From: Planctomycetaceae bacterium | GTDB lineage: Bacteria; Planctomycetota; Phycisphaerae; SM23-33 | NCBI GenBank assembly: GCA_021371965.1 | Contig: JAJFVE010000157.1 | Span: 1-64,000 of the forward strand | DNA length: 64,000 nt | Reading direction: 5' to 3' | Shown here: positions 15,984 to 24,233 of the stretch, piece after piece | Numbering within the stretch: the stretch's first letter is position 1 | Layout of the letters: each line of letters starts with the position of its first letter | Translations under genes and position numbers: made by a program | Notes under the pieces: model-generated | Seen by the model: only the letters and a program-made list of their open reading frames with translations | What the model was told of the DNA's origin: nothing | Databases searched by the model: none

Positions 15984-16255
15984 GGCAAAAGCCTTCCTTT
16001 CAATCCTTTTTCGGCAGGACACTTGGTTTTTGAGACATCTCGGTCCCAAAAAGACAACCGCCGACGCTCGCTAACCCCAGCTCGCTCGTTATCGGGCAGG
16101 TTGGAATGCTCATGGGTCTGCTCCATCCAGCGTCTTGGAGGGCTTTCGGGGGCGCTGGGCGTGCGCCTTCGGGAGTCCCTCCCGCCCCGAAGGCTTTTGC
16201 TGACGCCATATTGTACGGCCGGGAGGCATTGTCAAGCAAGGGAGTTCAAGACATT

Positions 16256-16285
16256 GAACGCAAAGATCGCAAAGGGCGCAAAGGT
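16256..16285. repeat. dispersed GCAAAG-type repeat, copy 2
   Basis: ACGCAAAGATCGCAAAGGGC-type run; 27 of 30 bases match the reverse complement of 16408-16437. It is related to the copies at 94-125 and 58921-58952. Confidence 0.6.
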
Positions 16286-16407
16286 TTTGGAGTGGGACGG
16301 ACAACTCCGCACAGCAATGGTGACGGCGGCCGACGAAATGGTGCATAACGGGTCACTCCGGTCGCGGCCGAGCCAATAGAAAAAGTCTGGCGTTATTCCC
16401 TTCAGAC

Positions 16408-16437
16408 ACCTTTGCGTCCTTTGCGATCTTTGCGGTT
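16408..16437. repeat. dispersed GCAAAG-type repeat, copy 3 (inverted)
   Basis: Inverted partner of 16256-16285. Together they could form a long hairpin with a roughly 120-nt loop upstream of the pseudopilin genes. Confidence 0.6.
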
Positions 16438-16555
16438 GATCATGAATGAAATATTCGGGCGACGCACGGGTGTTCACGTTACAATAGTACCGGACGGGGC
16501 CACACGCAGGAGCCTGCCAGGATTGAATGCGAAGCAGTAACAGGAGACGGCCATT

Positions 16556-17368
16556 ATGAACCGCCGCTTTGCCTTTACCCTCGTCGAGTTGATGATCGTG
16601 ATAGCCATCATCGCCATCCTGGTGACGATCCTGGTCCCGGTGATCGCCAACTCGCTGGAGACCGCCAACAAGACCAAGTGCGCCTCCAATCTCAAGGTGA
16701 TCGGCAATGCCCTGCACGCCTTCGCCCACGACAACAATGCCCGCTTCCCGTCCATCGAATCCACGGCCGCGGGCAACGCCTACGGGCGAATCGGCTACAA
16801 CAATAACGATCCGACGACGCTTGAGGTGGCCGACGCCACGCGGCCGCTGTTTATGTTGATGGCCTTGCCCAACGGAGCGACTGCCCGCACGGTTGGCTAC
16901 GCCGCGCCGGCGGCATTCGTCTGTCCCAGCGTCAGCGGGGCCAGGACCGATCCGATAGCACTGGCCAACCAGGTCGGTTTCACTTCCGACAAGAACATCT
17001 CGTATTCGTACCAGCACCAGATCAAGGTCGTCACGACCGGGTTCCGGCTTGGATTGCTGACGGGCAAGGACAAGGTGGTCCTGGCCGACAGGAGTCCGCT
17101 GACCGAGCATCGCGGGGTTACCGGCACGGCCGGCGGATCGACCTGGTACGCGATGGAGGCCACGACGGCCAGCCACGGCGCCAATTCCACCAATCACCGG
17201 GGCGTGGGGCAGAATGTGCTGCGAGCGAATAACACGGTGGCCTGGACAAGTTCGGTTGCCATAGGTCCGGACAACGACACGATCTGGGACCCTTCCAACA
17301 AGCTGACCGGGTCGCTGAGCGTAACGGAATTGCCCCAGAGCACGGATGATATATTCCTGGTGCCTTGA
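16556..17368 (+). CDS. type II secretion/type IV pilin-like pseudopilin
   Basis: This 270-aa protein begins with a type III prepilin signal: a short basic leader MNRRFA then FTLVELMIVIAIIAILVTIL, in which F would be residue 1 and E residue 5 of the mature protein. The rest is a planctomycete-type pseudopilin head ending in NHRGVGQNVLRANNTVAW, comparable to the H-x9-DG-like C-terminus of these families. It should be processed by a prepilin peptidase, which is not in this window, and assemble in the inner membrane. CAGGAGA precedes the ATG. It is followed directly by a paralog and is divergent from the GspK-like gene. Confidence 0.9.
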   Translation: MNRRFAFTLVELMIVIAIIAILVTILVPVIANSLETANKTKCASNLKVIGNALHAFAHDNNARFPSIESTAAGNAYGRIGYNNNDPTTLEVADATRPLFMLMALPNGATARTVGYAAPAAFVCPSVSGARTDPIALANQVGFTSDKNISYSYQHQIKVVTTGFRLGLLTGKDKVVLADRSPLTEHRGVTGTAGGSTWYAMEATTASHGANSTNHRGVGQNVLRANNTVAWTSSVAIGPDNDTIWDPSNKLTGSLSVTELPQSTDDIFLVP

Positions 17369-17388
17369 GCCTGAAAGCGAGGCTAGAG

Positions 17389-18186
17389 ATGAGACGTCGG
17401 GCGATTACGCTGATCGAACTGCTGGTGGTCATCGCTATCCTGGCGATCCTGGTTGCCATCCTGGTGCCGGTCTTTATCGGCGTAATAGAGTCCAGCCGCC
17501 GGGCCAAGTGTACGTCAAACCTCAAGAACATTGGAAAAGGCGTACATGAGTCCGCCGCGGATAACGGCCAGGCGATTCCCGGTTTTGATTCCGCAACCAC
17601 CCAATGGCGGCGAATAGGGCACTACAACAATACTCCGACATCACTTAACATGGACGACGGAACGCGTCCCCTGTTCATGTTGATGTACATTCCCAGCGGC
17701 GCGACGGCAAAAGCGGTTAATTATGCCGCGCCAGCGGCTTTCGTCTGTCCGTCGGTTACGACAGCCAAGCCCGATCCGATCGGCTATTCCACGCAGGTGG
17801 GTTTCACCTCGCCTTTCAACATCAGTTATTCTGTTCAGCACCAGATCCGCGTCAGCGTGACGGGGCGGCTGACGCTGACGGGCGTTCCGCAGCGGCCGAT
17901 TTGCGCCGACAAGAATCCATTGATGTTCTATGGAGGGGGGACATCCACAGCGGGCGGCACCACGTTCTATGGAATGGACCCGACGACAGCGGCCCATACC
18001 GCCAATTCGGTCAACCATAAGAGCGTAGGGCAAAATGTGCTGCTGCTGGATGCCTCGGTCTCTTGGAGAACTACCCCTGTGATTCCCGGCGGTACAGACA
18101 ATATGTGGGACCCCAGAGGCCAAGTCTCCGCGCTGGTCGGCAGCGAGCTGCCCGTCGACGCCGATGACGTGTTTCTGGTTCCCTGA
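17389..18186 (+). CDS. second tandem pseudopilin (paralog)
   Basis: A 265-aa paralog of the preceding gene, with the prepilin signal MRRRA then ITLIELLVVIAILAILVAIL (mature Glu5 retained) and the same C-terminal pattern NHKSVGQNVLLLDASVSW and DADDVFLVP. Shared blocks (TSLNMDDGTRPLFMLMYIP here, TTLEVADATRPLFMLMALP in the first) show a recent tandem duplication. An in-frame TTG at 17365 overlaps the stop of the previous gene, but ATG 17389 gives a proper short basic leader and is preferred. The two proteins probably act in one pseudopilus. Confidence 0.88.
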   Translation: MRRRAITLIELLVVIAILAILVAILVPVFIGVIESSRRAKCTSNLKNIGKGVHESAADNGQAIPGFDSATTQWRRIGHYNNTPTSLNMDDGTRPLFMLMYIPSGATAKAVNYAAPAAFVCPSVTTAKPDPIGYSTQVGFTSPFNISYSVQHQIRVSVTGRLTLTGVPQRPICADKNPLMFYGGGTSTAGGTTFYGMDPTTAAHTANSVNHKSVGQNVLLLDASVSWRTTPVIPGGTDNMWDPRGQVSALVGSELPVDADDVFLVP

Positions 18187-18240
18187 CCCTGCGACGACCG
18201 CGACGACCACTCATTCTTGATTTCAAATCTTTCAACGGTT

Positions 18241-19530
18241 ATGTTGAATGCAATGAGATCCCATAATGCGATCATCGTTATCCTCGTTCTTCTGGGCGAG
18301 GTTCTCCTGGTGGTGATGGCTTGGCGCTCGCCATGGATCATCGCACTGACAGTTTTTCTCCAACTATTCTTCTTCTGGGCGGGAACGAAATCCACTTCCA
18401 TCGCAAAACTCTTGCGACGATTTCACGAGCCAAGTTTTCCTTGGAATGAACTGACCCCCCCGTACGTTGCCAGAGTGCAGGCTTTTGCGAAAACCCTTCT
18501 TGAAGACCCATCTATTGAGGCAACTGAATTCGGTTTCAGGGGTGCCTCATTCCGAAGAGCTGGCGCCAATTCCGCCGCCGTAAACGGGTGGGAGAACGCG
18601 TGCCTGCTCAATGGATATCGAACGGCGCTGCGTTACGCTCCCCAAGATAATGATATCGAGATCATCGAGCGTTTTTGCGGGCGGATCATAGACCCCAAGG
18701 GCCGGTTCAAGACTGATCCGAAGACGGTGGATCAATGCATGATCGGGGAGGCTCTGCTGGACCTCTTTGAAAAGACTCAAAAAGATGCTTATAGGTCTTC
18801 CGTAGCGACGCTGGCGGAAGTCCTTATGAAGGTCCATGCTCGCACCAGCAGCGGGACTTTGCCCTATCGAAAGACTTCACCCCAGATAGTCCTTGTCGAT
18901 GCCATTCCCATGGTGAGCCCATTCCTGGTTCGATATGGGAACATGTTTCAGTCGTCCGAAGCGGTAGAACTGGGAGTGCATCAGTGCCGCGAGTTCCTGC
19001 AGTGCGGGTTGGAGTATGGCACAAATCTGCCTTATCATGGGTATTATGTTGGTCGCCCTGGCGGTCTGGGAGCCGTCGCCTGGGGCCGCGGGTGCGGTTG
19101 GTTCGCATTGGGCTTGTCTGGCGTGTTGACGTACCTTTCGCCCCAAACGGAACACCATCAATACCTTTTGGAAGGTTTTCGCAAGGTCGTCCGCTCCATG
19201 TGCGATTACCAACTAAAAGGTGGGGGATGGGCTTGGTGCCTTCCGTTTACGTCACCTCGAGCAGAGACATCGGCTACAGCCACGATTGCCTGCGGGATCC
19301 AGCGGGGCATTGATATCGGGGCATTAGACGGTTCTTACGCCGACACCGTCCAAGGGGCGATACGCGCATTAGTTGCCGCCACCGATGCGCAAGGTGTAGT
19401 CACTGGTGGACACGGGGTTTCGCTGGGTGCCGGAACGCGGCCCCTGAATGTATGGTTTTCCCGCTGGACTCAAGGATGCACAATGGCTCTTGCCACTATG
19501 TTGACGCATTCAGGCGAAGGAGTTCGTTAA
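18241..19530 (+). CDS. membrane-anchored GH88/GH105-like glycoside hydrolase
   Basis: A 429-aa protein with two N-terminal hydrophobic segments (AIIVILVLLGEVLLVVMAW and IIALTVFLQLFFFWAG) and then an alpha/alpha-toroid domain. The pieces GAVAWGRGCGWFALGLSGVL and ETSATATIACGIQRGI, with VDAIPMVSPFLVRYG earlier, match the pattern of GH105 unsaturated rhamnogalacturonyl hydrolases and their GH88 relatives. The fold call is supported, but the substrate is unknown and the catalytic acid was not verified. It opens the glycan locus, directly followed by a pyruvyltransferase and a flippase, so it may trim the exported polymer. Start choice is weak: TTG 18217 or ATG 18253 are alternatives. Its G+C is lower than that of its flanks. 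Confidence 0.65.
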   Translation: MLNAMRSHNAIIVILVLLGEVLLVVMAWRSPWIIALTVFLQLFFFWAGTKSTSIAKLLRRFHEPSFPWNELTPPYVARVQAFAKTLLEDPSIEATEFGFRGASFRRAGANSAAVNGWENACLLNGYRTALRYAPQDNDIEIIERFCGRIIDPKGRFKTDPKTVDQCMIGEALLDLFEKTQKDAYRSSVATLAEVLMKVHARTSSGTLPYRKTSPQIVLVDAIPMVSPFLVRYGNMFQSSEAVELGVHQCREFLQCGLEYGTNLPYHGYYVGRPGGLGAVAWGRGCGWFALGLSGVLTYLSPQTEHHQYLLEGFRKVVRSMCDYQLKGGGWAWCLPFTSPRAETSATATIACGIQRGIDIGALDGSYADTVQGAIRALVAATDAQGVVTGGHGVSLGAGTRPLNVWFSRWTQGCTMALATMLTHSGEGVR

Positions 19531-19531
19531 T

Positions 19532-20761
19532 ATGACCTTCCATTTCGCCGCTGCCGGCGACTGTACGGCAAGGCCTCTCTTTCTATTTGTGGGAAACGGC
19601 AGTTGCGCCAATCGCGGATGCGAGGCCATACTGCGCGGCACGATGGCCATTCTCCGGAAGGAATTTGGCGCGTGCACTTTTGTTAATATGGGCCCACTGA
19701 CTTTACACGCCGCAGACCCGGACCTTAGGCAGCAGATTACCCGCCGTTTCTCAAAAGAATGGATATTCAGGCAGTTGGGAAAGGTGCTAAAACGCGATTC
19801 ATGGATTAGATATGGTTCGTTGTTGTCGAATGCGGCCGCTGTATTTGCTCTCGGCGGCGACAATGTTTCGCTCGATTACGGCCCTGTACTACCCAAAACT
19901 AATTTTGATTTGGCTGATGCGGCGGTTAGCGGCGGTAAGCCGTTTCTGCTGTGGGGAGCCTCAATAGGTCCGTTTGACAAGCAGCCTGACTTTGAAAGAA
20001 TTGCTGTTCAGAGATTGAAACGATTTACGCGGCTGTGTGTCAGGGAAAGCTGCACACAGGAGTACTTGGCTTCACGGGGAATTGTCGACAACGTCGTGAC
20101 GATGTCCGATCCGGCGTTTGTAATGGCCCCGGAACCATGCGAACTGCCACCAGAGATCGAAAGAATATTGGCTACTGGAGAGGCCATTGGAGTCAACTTA
20201 TCGAATCTTGTTGCCCGATTTAGAACCTCTGATGTCCGCTGGGAAGACGTGGCCGGGGCCTGCCTGCAGGAACTTGATAAACGCCTAGGGCGTCCTATTG
20301 TTCTTGTACCGCATGTGATGACGCCCAAAGGCAATGACCACGTGTTTCTTGCCAGCGTGATGAATTTGTTGCGCGACGTCCCTATACGCAACCAGGTCGT
20401 GCTCGTTGGTCCGGACTATAGCGCGCCTCAGTATAAATGGATTGTATCGCGATTGTCCTTGTTCATCGGTGCCAGGACACATGCGACAATTGCCGCAATC
20501 TCATCGTATATTCCGACTATCTCCATCGGCTACAGCATGAAGGCCAAGGGCATCAATAGAGACGTGTTTGGAGATGTCCGATGGCTTATTCCCGTCGCAG
20601 ATCTCACGCCTTCTAGGCTGACCGATCTGGCAGACACCGCATTACAGAAGGGGGCTTCCATTCGAGCCGGACTTCGAGATGTGATGCCAGGATACATCAA
20701 CAAGGCGTGGCAAGCGGGTTCTTTGGTACGGGAAGTCATTGATGACTGCCATAACCGATAG
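19532..20761 (+). CDS. polysaccharide pyruvyl transferase family protein
   Basis: A 409-aa protein of the CsaB/WcaK family: N-terminal FVGNGSCANRGCEAILRG, glycine-rich FALGGDNVSLDYG, LLWGASIGPF and the C-terminal FIGARTHATIAAISSYIPTISIGYS. Such enzymes transfer pyruvate from phosphoenolpyruvate to polysaccharide hydroxyls to form ketals, though some members have other roles. AGGAG lies upstream of the ATG, which nearly touches the previous stop. It probably modifies the glycan made by this locus, adding negative charge. Base composition is A/T-richer than the downstream genes (hand-counted lines gave 53-55% G+C). Confidence 0.88.
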   Translation: MTFHFAAAGDCTARPLFLFVGNGSCANRGCEAILRGTMAILRKEFGACTFVNMGPLTLHAADPDLRQQITRRFSKEWIFRQLGKVLKRDSWIRYGSLLSNAAAVFALGGDNVSLDYGPVLPKTNFDLADAAVSGGKPFLLWGASIGPFDKQPDFERIAVQRLKRFTRLCVRESCTQEYLASRGIVDNVVTMSDPAFVMAPEPCELPPEIERILATGEAIGVNLSNLVARFRTSDVRWEDVAGACLQELDKRLGRPIVLVPHVMTPKGNDHVFLASVMNLLRDVPIRNQVVLVGPDYSAPQYKWIVSRLSLFIGARTHATIAAISSYIPTISIGYSMKAKGINRDVFGDVRWLIPVADLTPSRLTDLADTALQKGASIRAGLRDVMPGYINKAWQAGSLVREVIDDCHNR

Positions 20762-20848
20762 CCCAAATTGCGTCCTGCAATTCCAGAAGGTCGGCTGCGT
20801 GACGCGGGTCTGCGTGGCTATGAACGATTTATGGGGCTAGCAGTTGGC

Positions 20849-22486
20849 ATGAAGACTTCAACCCGGATAACGCTAAACACCGCTACCAACTGGGCCTATT
20901 CGGGTCTTCGGGCGTTAATTCAATTGGCAATGGTCCCGTTCCTGCTGGAGAAGTTGGGCACCAGCGGGTACGGCATCATCGGTCTGGTAGGCGTTATCGT
21001 CAGCTCGACGGAACTGCTGGACATGGGGCTGCGCTCCGGGTTGGGGCGGCACCTGGCCTTTGAAATCGCCCGCAAGGACTACCGGCGATTCAACGAGCTG
21101 GCCAGCACGGGGCTGGCGACTTATCTGATCCTCGGTTCGCTCTTCGCCTCCGCGTGCATCATTCTTGCCAGGCCTATCGCGGCGTTGTTCAAGGTGCCCC
21201 CGGAATTGGTAAATCAGGCCGTATTCCTCATTCGTGTCTATGGAGGGCTCTCGATCCTGGTGTATTTTCTCCAACCGGTCTTCAACGCCACGATCATCGG
21301 CGAGAACCGCTTTGACATCCGCAATTACCTTGATATGGGCTACACGGTCGTTCAAGGCGGGCTGCTGTTTGCAGTGCTGGGTCTAACCAGCTATGGCCTG
21401 ATGGGCTACACCCTGGTTTCGTCCGGGACGCTGGTGCTTTCTCTGCTGGCGCGGGTATGGGCAGCGAAGCGGCTTTGGCCGAGCATGCGGCTGTCGCCGC
21501 GTTTCGTGCGGCTGGACGCCTTCAAGCCCATGCTGTCGCTGGGCAGCAAGTTATTTGTGTTCCATCTGACCCGGTTTATCAGCATCCGCTCAGATCCGAT
21601 CATCATTACACGGTTCTTCGGTCCTGCCGGGGTGGCATTGTACACGCCCGGGCTGTCGCTGCCGGCGATGGCGGATCAGATCATCGGGGGCTTCAGAGGC
21701 CAGTTAGAAACGGTGGCCACGCGGTTCCACGCTGTGGGCGAAAAAGCCCGCCTTCACGCACTTCTAATACGCGGAACAAAGTACACGCTATTGATGGGGA
21801 TCGCCGCTTGCGTGATTCTTGGGGTGTTCGCGCACTCGATCATCAAGGTCTGGCTGGGGCGGCGGCTGGGAGAGAGCTACCAGATAACGGCCTGGTTCAT
21901 GGTCGGCTGGTCCGTTGTGTACCTCGCTTCGTACGCGGCCGGTACTCAGTGGGCAGTGCTGATGGCGGTCAACCGCATGAACTTCATAACGAAGCTCAAT
22001 GTTGCTTCGGGCATAATCAATGTGCTCGCGTCGATCTACCTGGCGGGGTTCACGCCCTTGGGGGTGTTGGGCGTCATTATCCCGACGGCAATCCTGGCCA
22101 ACATCACACGCCCGATCGTGAGCATTCACACGGCGCGAGTCTGTGGGTTGCCGGTGCGGCGGTATTTTTGGGAGGCGTATGCACGGCCGCTGGTTGTGCT
22201 GGTTATCCTGGCAGCCATCGGCTTGGCCTTGCGATTCGCAGTGAATCCCCAGACACTGTTATCGCTGGCGGCCTGCGTGGCCGCCGTGGCGCTGGCGTGG
22301 CTTCCCCTGTGCTGGTGGGTCGGGTTTGACAAGGAAGACAAGAAGCGATTCGGCGGCATCGCCGACGGCATTCGAAAGAAGATCGGGCTGTCACCCAGGA
22401 ATGGGAGAGTTCCGGCCGATTCGCCGCCGCAGACCCCGTCGCCCGCCGGGACGGCGGATGATGAGGAATCCGACCTGCCCTGCTGA
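20849..22486 (+). CDS. oligosaccharide flippase family protein (Wzx-like)
   Basis: An integral membrane protein of 545 aa with about 12-14 hydrophobic segments and the MOP/polysaccharide-transporter start TRITLNTATNWAYSGLRALI, followed by FLLEKLGTSGYGIIGLVG, a typical Wzx pattern. It should flip lipid-linked oligosaccharide across the inner membrane. ATG 20849 places the first helix correctly; an upstream in-frame TTG would add an unrelated leader. The C-terminus has a Pro/Ser-rich cytoplasmic tail (PADSPPQTPSPAG). It ends six bases from the convergent LamG PEP-CTERM gene. Confidence 0.9.
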   Translation: MKTSTRITLNTATNWAYSGLRALIQLAMVPFLLEKLGTSGYGIIGLVGVIVSSTELLDMGLRSGLGRHLAFEIARKDYRRFNELASTGLATYLILGSLFASACIILARPIAALFKVPPELVNQAVFLIRVYGGLSILVYFLQPVFNATIIGENRFDIRNYLDMGYTVVQGGLLFAVLGLTSYGLMGYTLVSSGTLVLSLLARVWAAKRLWPSMRLSPRFVRLDAFKPMLSLGSKLFVFHLTRFISIRSDPIIITRFFGPAGVALYTPGLSLPAMADQIIGGFRGQLETVATRFHAVGEKARLHALLIRGTKYTLLMGIAACVILGVFAHSIIKVWLGRRLGESYQITAWFMVGWSVVYLASYAAGTQWAVLMAVNRMNFITKLNVASGIINVLASIYLAGFTPLGVLGVIIPTAILANITRPIVSIHTARVCGLPVRRYFWEAYARPLVVLVILAAIGLALRFAVNPQTLLSLAACVAAVALAWLPLCWWVGFDKEDKKRFGGIADGIRKKIGLSPRNGRVPADSPPQTPSPAGTADDEESDLPC

Positions 22487-22492
22487 AACCCC

Positions 22493-23359
22493 TTACGCCC
22501 TTGGGCGTCGGAGGATCGCCAGCCCCGCTACGGCAAACAAGGCCACCGTGGCCGGCTCGGGGGTGGTTTCGGGGGGAGGCATCAGATTGTAATGCTCCAG
22601 CACTTTTTCGGCCGACAGCGCTTGGTCGTAGATGGCGACCTCGTCGATCAGCCCGTTGAAGAAGCGGTCCATGCCGGAACTGGTCATGGTGGCGCCGATG
22701 GTCGGGGACCAGACGTTGGTGGCGTCATAATACGCATACTTGGACCCTTTAAATGACACGCTGGTGCTACGGGCAACGGTTCCGTCGATATAAACGGTGA
22801 CCGTGTCGGCTGCAAAATTCAGCACACCGACAATGTGATGCCACTCACCGATCGAGTTATAGGCGGCCAAGGTGCTCTTGAAGCTTTCGGTTCCATCCGA
22901 CCGCCCACCCAGGGAGATATTGGCCCCGTTCATCTGCAAGGCGGCGCCGGCTTTCTGTCCGATGAATGTGGTGAATATCATGTTTTCTTCAAAGCCGCTT
23001 CCAGGGAGGTCCGCATTGCAGATCCAGGCTTCCACGGTGATGGCGCTGGCGTCCTTCAAGCCGTCTCCAAGACTCTTGGGCAGTTCGACACACGCATCCA
23101 CATTGTTGAAGCTTGCGGCTTGGCCGACAACCCCCTGGACCAGGGAGACGGTCGTGGTGTAGGTGCCGTTACAGCCGGTGCCCATGCTGTTGATGGCCGC
23201 CTGGGAGACGCTGGACTCCTCAAATCGCCAGTAGGCGATGGGGGCATCGGCCACCACGGCGGCGGCGTAGTCAGACACGCTCGCCATGCCGGGAGAGGCA
23301 ATGGCCAATACGATAGTAATAAGGATGCACGCTTGAGAGATTTTCCACGTGGTCTTCAC
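22493..23359 (-). CDS. LamG-like PEP-CTERM protein, second in the window
   Basis: A secreted 288-aa protein. The start is GTG at 23359 with AAGGAG six bases upstream. It has a signal peptide (ISQACILITIVLAIASPGMAS), the LamG opening DAPIAYWRFEESS, the central ITVEAWICNADLP and EWHHIVGVLNFAADTVTVYI, then LIDEVAIYDQALSAEKVLEHY. The tail TPEPATVALFAVAGLAIL followed by RRPRA is a PEP-CTERM signal. It sits inside the glycan locus on the opposite strand, consistent with the known association of PEP-CTERM proteins with exopolysaccharide loci. The ligand is unknown. Confidence 0.9.
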   Translation of the reverse strand: MKTTWKISQACILITIVLAIASPGMASVSDYAAAVVADAPIAYWRFEESSVSQAAINSMGTGCNGTYTTTVSLVQGVVGQAASFNNVDACVELPKSLGDGLKDASAITVEAWICNADLPGSGFEENMIFTTFIGQKAGAALQMNGANISLGGRSDGTESFKSTLAAYNSIGEWHHIVGVLNFAADTVTVYIDGTVARSTSVSFKGSKYAYYDATNVWSPTIGATMTSSGMDRFFNGLIDEVAIYDQALSAEKVLEHYNLMPPPETTPEPATVALFAVAGLAILRRPRA

Positions 23360-23446
23360 TGATTTCTCCTTGGTCCCAGCAACAGGGTCTGAAAGGCCTC
23401 TCCATGGGCTACTTGGTCGCCTGGCTCCATGCGAATCCAGTTCAGT

Positions 23447-23474
23447 TTGTCCGCTGAAGTGCCGATGTTACAAT
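23447..23474 (+). promoter_or_regulatory. probable plus-strand promoter of the gmhA-neuB cassette
   Basis: TTGTCC (23447-23452) and TACAAT (23469-23474) are 16 bp apart, about 150 bp upstream of the gmhA-like start. Its -10 overlaps the -10 of an opposing promoter (23465-23493). Confidence 0.4.
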
Positions 23475-23493
23475 CAAGAACGGATTCCGGCAA
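23465..23493 (-). promoter_or_regulatory. probable minus-strand promoter of the LamG PEP-CTERM gene
   Basis: On the minus strand TTGCCG (23488-23493) and TAACAT (23465-23470) are 17 bp apart, about 100 bp upstream of the GTG start at 23359. It overlaps the opposing promoter by ten bases. Confidence 0.4.
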
Positions 23494-23627
23494 GGAAGTT
23501 TCTGCCTTATATTCGAACTTTTGCCGCTTTTAAGCGGAATAAAGGCTGGTGCCCCATGCCCAGGCGCGGTAGCGGGCGGGACCTTGGGGTGCGCCCGACG
23601 GGGACGGAGTCTGTCCGCAATTCCGGT

Positions 23628-24233
23628 ATGACATTGAACTCGAACGAACCATTGATTCGCCAGCGGTTTGAAGAGGCCGCGTCGCTGACACGCTTGGCGC
23701 AGGAGCAGTTGGCGCCGCGCATCGCCGCGGCGGCCGATGCTATCGTGGCCGCCTATCGCAACGGCGGCGGGGTGTTCCTGTTCGGCAATGGCGGCTCGGC
23801 GGCCGACGCGCAGCACATGGCCGGCGAGCTGGTGGGACGGTTCCTCAAGAACCGCCGCGCCCTCAAGGCCGAGGCGCTGACGGTCAACAGTTCGGTTCTG
23901 ACGGCGCTGGCCAACGATTTCGGGTATCAGAGCGTCTTCGCCCGGCAGCTTGAGGCCAACGCCAAGAGCGGCGACGTGGCCGTGGCCTTGAGCACCTCGG
24001 GCAACGCGCCCAGTGTGATCGCCGCGATGAAGCAGGCCAAAGCCATGGGCCTGACGACGATCGCCCTCACCGGCCGCGGCGGTGGACAGTGCGCCGCCCT
24101 GGCCGACATCCTGCTGGACATTCCCTCCGACCAGACCCCCCGGATTCAGGAAGTATCGACGATCGTGTACCACGTGCTGTGCGAACTGGTGGAAGCCCAA
24201 GCCGGCGCGGCTGATCTGCCTGGAGTAAGATGA
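23628..24233 (+). CDS. gmhA: SIS-domain phosphosugar isomerase, GmhA-like
   Basis: A 201-aa protein with the phosphoheptose isomerase signature FLFGNGGSAADAQHMAGELVG, then LTALANDFGYQSVFARQLEA and ALSTSGNAPSVIAAMKQAKAMG. GmhA converts sedoheptulose-7-phosphate to heptose-7-phosphate. ATG 23628 gives the family length; the frame upstream is not GmhA-like. Its last base codes overlap the ATG of the SpsF-NeuB fusion by four bases (ATGA), so the two are translationally coupled. No other heptose-pathway gene (hldE, gmhB) was seen here, so it may act on a different phosphosugar supplying the ulosonate synthase. Confidence 0.88.
   Translation: MTLNSNEPLIRQRFEEAASLTRLAQEQLAPRIAAAADAIVAAYRNGGGVFLFGNGGSAADAQHMAGELVGRFLKNRRALKAEALTVNSSVLTALANDFGYQSVFARQLEANAKSGDVAVALSTSGNAPSVIAAMKQAKAMGLTTIALTGRGGGQCAALADILLDIPSDQTPRIQEVSTIVYHVLCELVEAQAGAADLPGVR

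Larger units (their letters stand above)
15984..16555. other. divergent intergenic region between the GspK-like gene and the pseudopilins
   Basis: A 572-bp stretch without a convincing gene. It contains a 9-bp GCCTTCGGG/CCCGAAGGC hairpin followed by TTTT (16165-16198), which looks like a plus-strand terminator although no plus-strand gene precedes it, a pair of inverted GCAAAG-type repeats (16256-16285 and 16408-16437) and TACAAT (16480-16485), a possible -10 box for the pseudopilin operon without a good -35. Confidence 0.5.
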
